Under the pieces are notes generated by a model. The model did not search any database. It was given only the letters and a program-made list of their open reading frames with translations, and was not told the origin of the DNA. This document shows, piece after piece, positions 1 through 4,165 of a DNA stretch of 6,291 bases. This DNA is from Hyphomicrobiales bacterium (GTDB lineage Bacteria; Pseudomonadota; Alphaproteobacteria; Rhizobiales; Aestuariivirgaceae): assembly GCA_003151375.1 (NCBI GenBank), contig PLXI01000090.1:1-6291 (forward strand). The letters run 5' to 3'. Position numbers and translations under genes: made by a program. Within the stretch, counting starts at the first letter, position 1. Every line of letters begins with the position of its first letter.

Positions 1-1
1 G

Positions 2-1087
2 CCCGCTGTTATAAAGGTGGAAGGGGATATCGCGGTTGATATCACCCGCAGCTTTCCCACCATGCGCGATCTCTGCGAGGCCAAGAATCCCGCTTCTGCT
101 TTAAAGCGCGCCACGGGTAAGAAGCTAGGACCAGTGGCCGAGATTGTCGCCAATGCCGATCCTAAGCGGCGCAAGAAAACCAGGCCTTGGCTTTTATCTC
201 CGATTGATCTGCAAGTGATCAAGGCGGCCGGTGTTACTTTTGCAGCGTCAATGATTGAACGTGTGATCGAAGAAAAGGCCCGAGGGGATGCATCGGCAGC
301 CCAAGGCATCCGGGCCAAGATCAATGAATTGGTGGGTGGTGATCTTCATGCCATCAAACCGGGATCACCTGCGGCCATGGAATTGAAGGCGGCTCTCATT
401 AAGGCGGGGGCTTGGAGCCAATATCTCGAAGTGGGCATTGGGCCCGATGCAGAAATCTTCACCAAGGCGCCAGTGTTGTCTTCAGTTGGCCACAATATGG
501 AAGTAGGAATACATCCACAGTCATCTTGGAACAACCCAGAGCCTGAATTGGTGATGGTGGTTAATACCAAGGGTTCCATTGTGGGTGCCACACTTGGCAA
601 TGATGTGAACCTACGAGACTTTGAAGGTCGCTCTGCCCTTCTGCTCGGCAAGGCCAAAGACAATAATGCCTCTGCCTCGCTCGGCCCTTTTATTAGATTC
701 TTCGATAAGTCCTTTGGGTTGGACCATGTTCGTCAAACTGAACTTGAAATGAAGGTGACAGGCGAGGACGGCTTTGTGATGCAGGGCCATTCAAATATGG
801 CGCTCATCAGCCGCGACCCAACGGAAATTGTTTCCCACGCCATCAATGCCAATCATCATTATCCAGATGGGCTCGTGGTCTATCTTGGCACTATGTTTGC
901 GCCAGTGGCTGACCGCGGTGCAGTCGGTAAAGGTTTTACCCACAAGCAGGGTGACATGGTGGAAATCTCAACACCGCTATTAGGAACATTGCGCAACCGC
1001 GTGGTTTACACCGATAAGGCCGCGAGCTGGAATTTTGGTCTCAGAGATATCATGAGCAACCTAGCCAAGCGCAAGTTGCTAAAATGA
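2..1087 (+). CDS. Fumarylacetoacetate hydrolase (FAH) family protein, 5' partial
   Basis: Metal-dependent FAH-fold enzyme, cytosolic, acting on a 2-keto or 2,4-diketo acid by C-C hydrolysis or dehydration. The reading frame is open from base 2; the GTG at 17 is only the first possible start, and its lack of a leader plus the family length I recall (about 385-390 residues against 361 visible) suggest that some 25-30 N-terminal residues lie off the left edge. Numbering from the GTG, the metal ligands expected by analogy with mouse FAH are visible: E175 and E177 in NNPEPE and D196 in GNDVNLRD, followed by the active-site-type lysine in GKAKDNN (about 212). The late motifs YPDGLVVYLGTMFAP and GKGFTHKQGD are intact. 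The sequence resembles the alphaproteobacterial group that includes Caulobacter XylX (2-keto-3-deoxy-xylonate dehydratase), so a sugar-acid role is possible, but no sugar genes are present here to support it. It ends in TGA, 4 bases from the convergent fpr stop. Confidence 0.88.
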   Translation, partial: PAVIKVEGDIAVDITRSFPTMRDLCEAKNPASALKRATGKKLGPVAEIVANADPKRRKKTRPWLLSPIDLQVIKAAGVTFAASMIERVIEEKARGDASAAQGIRAKINELVGGDLHAIKPGSPAAMELKAALIKAGAWSQYLEVGIGPDAEIFTKAPVLSSVGHNMEVGIHPQSSWNNPEPELVMVVNTKGSIVGATLGNDVNLRDFEGRSALLLGKAKDNNASASLGPFIRFFDKSFGLDHVRQTELEMKVTGEDGFVMQGHSNMALISRDPTEIVSHAINANHHYPDGLVVYLGTMFAPVADRGAVGKGFTHKQGDMVEISTPLLGTLRNRVVYTDKAASWNFGLRDIMSNLAKRKLLK

Positions 1088-1091
1088 AATT

Positions 1092-1874
1092 CTAACCAAC
1101 AAATGCGCGTTCAATAACAAAGCTGCCGGGTTGATGGCTTGATCCCTCAATAAAGCCCAATGGCTCGATGATGGATTTTACATCCTTAATCATCGCCATA
1201 GAGCCACAAAGCATAATGCGGTCATGGGCGGGATCCAAAAATTTTAAATTCAGCGCCTTGAAAAAACTCCTATCTTGCATTAGCTGGGTGATGCGCCCTT
1301 GGTTGGCGCTTGCTTCACGCGTTGTGGATGCAAAATGTAGGAGATGTTCTTGGGCAAGTTCCCCAATCAATGGATCGTTTTTGGTTTCTTCAACACACTC
1401 AAATCCATATTGCAATTCCGCTACAGAGCGGCATGTGTGAGTGAGGATCAAATTTTCGAACTTCTCATAGGTCTCAGGGTCGCGCATGATGGAAATGAAC
1501 GGAGCAATGCCTGTGCCGGTTGACAACATGAACAAACGTTTGCCAGGGGTGAGTGCATCATGAACCAAAGTACCAGTGGTTTTTGGGCGCAGCAGAATTT
1601 CATCCCCCGGTTTAATGTTCTGCAATTTTTCGGTCAGCGGCCCTCCAGGCACCTTAATGGAGAAAAATTCCAAACTCTCATCCCAGCTTGGGCTGGCAAT
1701 CGAATAAGCACGCAGCAAAGGCTTGCCGTCGGAGGGGAGGCCAAGCATAACAAATTCACCCGAGCGGAAACGCAGGCTTTGAGGGCGCGTGACACGAAAC
1801 CGAAATAAACGATCGGTATAATGTTTAACTTCCGTGACTCGTTCTGCGAAAAGTCCGTGTGAATTCAATGTCAT
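1092..1874 (-). CDS. fpr: Ferredoxin/flavodoxin--NADP+ reductase
   Basis: Cytosolic flavoenzyme that exchanges electrons between NADP(H) and ferredoxin or flavodoxin, in bacteria often linked to oxidative-stress defence and Fe-S or haem metabolism. The 260-residue protein matches the usual length of bacterial Fpr (about 257-272). Domains in order: FAD-binding barrel (about 1-100) with the flavin motif RAYSIAS at 55-61 and KVPGGPLTEKL at 74-84; NADP-binding domain with STGTGIAPF at 118-126, HTCRSVAELQY at 146-156 and the LCGS motif at 222-225. It ends ERAFVG, the short aromatic tail typical of the bacterial subclass, where the Phe region sits by the isoalloxazine. The ATG at 1874 is chosen because the family begins just before ERVTEVKHYTDRLFRF; a longer frame to 1976 adds 34 residues without family resemblance and runs through the promoter region. 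A weak GAGA Shine-Dalgarno lies 5 bases before the ATG. It is divergent from the transglycosylase gene and convergent with the FAH gene. Confidence 0.93.
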   Translation of the reverse strand: MTLNSHGLFAERVTEVKHYTDRLFRFRVTRPQSLRFRSGEFVMLGLPSDGKPLLRAYSIASPSWDESLEFFSIKVPGGPLTEKLQNIKPGDEILLRPKTTGTLVHDALTPGKRLFMLSTGTGIAPFISIMRDPETYEKFENLILTHTCRSVAELQYGFECVEETKNDPLIGELAQEHLLHFASTTREASANQGRITQLMQDRSFFKALNLKFLDPAHDRIMLCGSMAMIKDVKSIIEPLGFIEGSSHQPGSFVIERAFVG

Positions 1875-1881
1875 ATAAATC

Positions 1882-1922
1882 TCGTTCGTTATATAGAACG
1901 ATTGATACACTAGACAGAACGA
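1882..1922. promoter_or_regulatory. Operator-like inverted repeat plus third half-site upstream of fpr
   Basis: TCGTTC at 1882-1887 and GAACGA at 1896-1901 are perfect 6-base inverted arms around an AT-rich 8-base centre (20 bp in all). A further AGAACGA occurs at 1916-1922, exactly 21 bp after the copy at 1895-1901, about two helical turns, so it faces the same side of the DNA. This geometry suits a dimeric repressor of the TetR or MarR kind, but no regulator gene is visible and the family is inference. The palindrome begins 7 bases upstream of the fpr start codon, so occupancy would most directly affect fpr; the divergent transglycosylase start is 69 bases beyond the last half-site. Confidence 0.45.
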
Positions 1923-1930
1923 AACTGCAA
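1902..1930 (-). promoter_or_regulatory. Candidate fpr promoter (weak match)
   Basis: On the minus strand TTGCAG (1930-1925) is followed after 17 bases by TATCAA (1907-1902). These match the sigma-70 type -35 and -10 boxes at only 3 and 4 of 6 positions, but the spacing is ideal. A start near 1895 would give a leader of about 20 bases, and both the third half-site (in the spacer) and the 20-bp inverted repeat (over the start point) would then overlap the promoter. An alternative -10, the TATATA inside the palindrome at 1890-1895, would leave an almost leaderless mRNA and has no good -35. Confidence 0.25.
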
Positions 1931-1991
1931 GATGGTTGACGCTGGGATGTTCGCGGCGCAATTTGAATGCGGGCAAAATGGGTGAAAATCA

Positions 1992-2771
1992 ATGTACAAA
2001 CGGTTTTTTGCAATCGCGGTCGCTTCGTTGCTGTCAGTTTCACATGCACAAGCTGCAAAATGCGGAAATGACGCCAGTGGATTTGAGACATGGAAGGCGG
2101 CGTTTGCGCCAGAAGCAAAAGCCGCTGGAATTGGTTCCGCTGGTCTCTCAGCTTTGGCAGGAACGCACTATGCGACAAAAACCATTTATGTTGATCGCCA
2201 TCAGAAGAGCTTCCACCTGTCGCTCGAGGCCTTTATGCGTGTGCGTGGCGCTTCCACAATCATTGCCAGAGGTCGCTCGCTTAAAGTGCAAAATGCGGCG
2301 CTGTTTTCACGCATTGAACAACAATATGGTGTTCCAGCTGGGCCAATCATTGCCATTTGGGGCATGGAGACTGGCTTTGGTGCGATATCCGGAAATCAAA
2401 ATGCCGTCTCAGCCGTCGCATCATTAGCCTATGACTGCCGCCGCCAAGCTTATTTTACCGAACAGCTGCTCGCGGCTTTGAAATTGGTTGATCGGGGCGT
2501 GTTATCCAGTGGATCGATTGGTGCTATGTATGGCGAAGTTGGGCAGACCCAATTTATGGCAAAAAACATACTCGCCTATGGCGTTGGCGGGTCGCTCACT
2601 GAAAAAAGTAATGCGTTGATGTCAACCGCTAATTTCCTGAAAGGTCATGGCTGGAGGCGCGGCGCTGGCTATCAGCCAGGCGAAGCAAACTTCGCTGCGT
2701 TGCAGGGTTGGAATGCAGCTTCGGTTTATCAACAAGCACTTGCCATTATGGGCAAGAAGATCGATGAATAG
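1992..2771 (+). CDS. Lytic murein transglycosylase, MltB-type (SLT_2 domain), secreted
   Basis: Periplasmic enzyme predicted to cleave the MurNAc-GlcNAc bond of peptidoglycan with formation of 1,6-anhydro-MurNAc. The 259-residue product starts with a Sec signal peptide: KR at 3-4, a hydrophobic core, and a likely cut after AQA at 19-21. C24 follows Lys rather than a lipobox, so it is soluble, not a lipoprotein like E. coli MltB. The catalytic domain covers about 28-255, with IEQQYGVP at 108-115, the catalytic glutamate E126 in WGMETGFG, GEVGQTQFM at 181-189, STANFLKGHGW at 211-221 and NFAALQGWN at 233-241. C24 and C149 (YDCRR) could pair as a disulphide, an inference. Oddities: the family's Asp/Gly-rich calcium loop after QTQFM is missing, and the usual PSS after QFM is AKN. 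No peptidoglycan-binding domain is appended. The start is supported by GGGTG at 1980-1984, 7 bases before the ATG, and by the signal peptide. Confidence 0.9.
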   Translation: MYKRFFAIAVASLLSVSHAQAAKCGNDASGFETWKAAFAPEAKAAGIGSAGLSALAGTHYATKTIYVDRHQKSFHLSLEAFMRVRGASTIIARGRSLKVQNAALFSRIEQQYGVPAGPIIAIWGMETGFGAISGNQNAVSAVASLAYDCRRQAYFTEQLLAALKLVDRGVLSSGSIGAMYGEVGQTQFMAKNILAYGVGGSLTEKSNALMSTANFLKGHGWRRGAGYQPGEANFAALQGWNAASVYQQALAIMGKKIDE

Positions 2772-2819
2772 TAATCAGCGGGTCAACAACCAATGACGCG
2801 CGTTTAAAACTATCAAATT

Positions 2820-2824
2820 GAGGT
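2820..2824 (+). promoter_or_regulatory. Ribosome binding site of the medium-subunit gene
   Basis: GAGGT lies 8 bases before the ATG at 2833 and fixes this start. It sits in the 61-base gap after the transglycosylase stop. I see no convincing -35/-10 pair or terminator hairpin in that gap (only an 8-base ACGCGCGT palindrome at 2796-2803), so whether the operon has its own promoter or is read through from the transglycosylase gene is open. Confidence 0.6.
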
Positions 2825-2832
2825 AAAGTTGG

Positions 2833-3693
2833 ATGAGATTTGTGCAGCCAAAGTCGGCCAAAGAGGCCGCATTATTGCTTGCTAAAGAAAAGGGCAAATC
2901 GTTCATATTGGCGGGTGGAACAGATTTGTTGGTCAAAATGAAATCTGGTGTGGTTGAGCCGGATCTGATCGTCGATATCAAACTAGTTGATGCAATGAAG
3001 CAGATCAAGAAAACCGCCTCAGGATTTGTCATTGGTGCTGCGGTTCCTTGTGCAGCGTTATCCGAAAACAAGGCCTTAGTGATGGCTTGGCCGGGTGTGG
3101 TCGAGGCTGCTTCCGTCATCGGTTCCAAACAAGTTCAAGGACGGTGCACGATGGTCGGTAATCTCTGCAATGCATCGCCGGCAGCCGATAGTGTGCCCGC
3201 ACTTATGACAGCAAGTGCAAAAGTAATAATTCTTGGTCCAAAAGGCAGCCGCAAATTAGCGGTGGAAGATGTGCCAACTGGTGTTGGGCGAACAAATCTA
3301 AAAAAGGGTGAACTCATTACTGCAATTGAATTGCCCAAAAAAGCGGTTCGTTCAGGTGATGCTTATTTGCGATTCATTCCGCGATCGGAAATGGATATCG
3401 CCGTTGTGTCTTGCGCGGTGAATTTGAGTCTTGATGCAAAAGGCGTGATCACCAAGGCGCGTGTCGCCTTGGGGGCAGTGGCTATAACCGCAATACTGGT
3501 AAAGGACGCAGCTAAGGCGATTATCGGCACTAAACTTGACGATGCGGCCAAAGCCAAACTTGCTGCGGCTTGTTCAGCAGCGTGCAAACCAATTGATGAC
3601 AAACGCGGTACTGTTGAGTTCCGCACGCAAGTAGCCGGTGTTCTAGCACGTCGCGCTGCTGAAACTGCTTATACTCGCGCCGGAGGAAAATAA
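2833..3693 (+). CDS. Molybdenum hydroxylase medium subunit, FAD-binding (CoxM/XdhB-like)
   Basis: FAD subunit of a heterotrimeric xanthine dehydrogenase-family enzyme. It takes electrons from the [2Fe-2S] clusters of the small subunit and passes them to the external acceptor. The 286-residue length is typical of CoxM-type subunits. The N-terminal FAD-binding domain carries LAGGTDLL at 26-33 and the second flavin loop TMVGNLCNASPAADS at 106-120. The C-terminal CO-dehydrogenase-flavoprotein domain runs from about 175, with RSEMDIAVVS at 184-193 and the usual closing stretch around FRTQVAGVLARRA at 263-275. The extra cysteine-rich loop that binds [4Fe-4S] in 4-hydroxybenzoyl-CoA reductase beta subunits is not present, so electron flow should be of the ordinary direction and type. 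It is first in a three-gene operon: its TAA shares a base with the ATG of the small subunit (TAATG at 3691-3695), implying translational coupling. The in vivo electron acceptor is not shown by the sequence. Confidence 0.92.
   Translation: MRFVQPKSAKEAALLLAKEKGKSFILAGGTDLLVKMKSGVVEPDLIVDIKLVDAMKQIKKTASGFVIGAAVPCAALSENKALVMAWPGVVEAASVIGSKQVQGRCTMVGNLCNASPAADSVPALMTASAKVIILGPKGSRKLAVEDVPTGVGRTNLKKGELITAIELPKKAVRSGDAYLRFIPRSEMDIAVVSCAVNLSLDAKGVITKARVALGAVAITAILVKDAAKAIIGTKLDDAAKAKLAAACSAACKPIDDKRGTVEFRTQVAGVLARRAAETAYTRAGGK
3682..3686 (+). promoter_or_regulatory. Ribosome binding site of the small-subunit gene
   Basis: GGAGG lies inside the last codons of the medium-subunit gene, 6 bases before the ATG at 3693. 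It is the strongest Shine-Dalgarno in the operon and, with the TAATG overlap, fixes the start. Confidence 0.65.
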
Positions 3694-4163
3694 TGGGTGT
3701 TCATGTTCATGCTACTGTGAATGGCGATAACGTCGAATTCACCTGCCCGGAAGATGAAGTGTTGCTTGATGTATTGCGCAACCGCCTTGGGTTGACCGGT
3801 GCGAAGGAAGGCTGCGGCACTGGCGATTGCGGGGCCTGTTCAGTGATCCTTGACGGACGACTGGTTTGCTCATGCCTTGTCCTTGGCGCAGAGATGAACG
3901 GCAAGAAGGTTGAGACAATTGAAGGCATGGCCGATGGCGGCACATTGCATCCTCTACAACAGAACTTCATTGACCATGCGGCCCTGCAATGTGGAATCTG
4001 TACCCCAGGTTTCTTGATAGCGGCGCAAGCACTACTGCGTAAAAATCCTGATCCATCCGAAGAGGAGATTCGTTTTGGGCTCGCGGGTAATCTTTGCCGC
4101 TGCACTGGCTATGACAAAATTGTACGCGCCGTCCAAGCGGCTGCAAAAGAAATGAGAAGCTGA
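3693..4163 (+). CDS. Molybdenum hydroxylase small subunit, two [2Fe-2S] clusters (CoxS/XdhC-like)
   Basis: Electron-transfer subunit that links the molybdenum centre of the large subunit to FAD in the medium subunit. Its 156 residues are the usual length of CoxS-type proteins. The N-terminal plant-ferredoxin-like domain (about 1-75) holds the first cluster: C41, C46 and C49 in GCGTGDCGAC, plus C61, with the same spacing as CO dehydrogenase CoxS. The C-terminal helical domain holds the second cluster: C100 and C103 in QCGICTPG, then C135 and C137 in GNLCRCTGY. All eight ligands are present, so the subunit looks functional. C59 is an additional, non-ligand cysteine next to C61. The gene overlaps the upstream medium subunit by one base and is separated from the large subunit by only two bases, so the three are expected to be made together. 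Confidence 0.96.
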   Translation: MGVHVHATVNGDNVEFTCPEDEVLLDVLRNRLGLTGAKEGCGTGDCGACSVILDGRLVCSCLVLGAEMNGKKVETIEGMADGGTLHPLQQNFIDHAALQCGICTPGFLIAAQALLRKNPDPSEEEIRFGLAGNLCRCTGYDKIVRAVQAAAKEMRS

Positions 4164-4165
4164 AG

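Noticed and set aside
1134..1157. GGCTT/AAGCC stem near the 3' end of fpr as a terminator
   Set aside because: Only 5 base pairs with a 12-base loop and no T-run, and it lies inside the fpr coding region.
1936..1964. TTGACG at 1936-1941 as the -35 box for the transglycosylase gene
   Set aside because: A good -35 match, but the hexamer 17 bases downstream (CAATTT) is a poor -10 and no better one lies at 16-18 bases, so I do not list a promoter.
1875..1976. N-terminal extension of Fpr by 34 residues from an ATG at 1976 (minus strand)
   Set aside because: The extension has no resemblance to Fpr N-termini, would swallow the operator and promoter region, and the ATG at 1874 gives the normal family length.
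2060..2070. Cys24 of the transglycosylase as a lipoprotein anchor
   Set aside because: The residues before it are QAAK; a lipobox needs a small residue at -1 and a Leu-like residue at -3, so ordinary signal peptidase I cleavage after AQA is preferred.
1936..2427. 163-codon + strand frame overlapping the start of the transglycosylase gene
   Set aside because: It overlaps the signal peptide and catalytic domain in another frame, and its translation has no recognisable features.
2772..2832. Terminator or independent promoter between the transglycosylase and the medium-subunit gene
   Set aside because: No GC-rich hairpin with a T-run and no -35/-10 pair with reasonable spacing could be found.
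3707..4105. 132-codon minus-strand frame opposite the small subunit
   Set aside because: Antisense shadow of a gene with all eight Fe-S cysteines; low-complexity Ser/Arg/Pro-rich translation with no recognisable domain.
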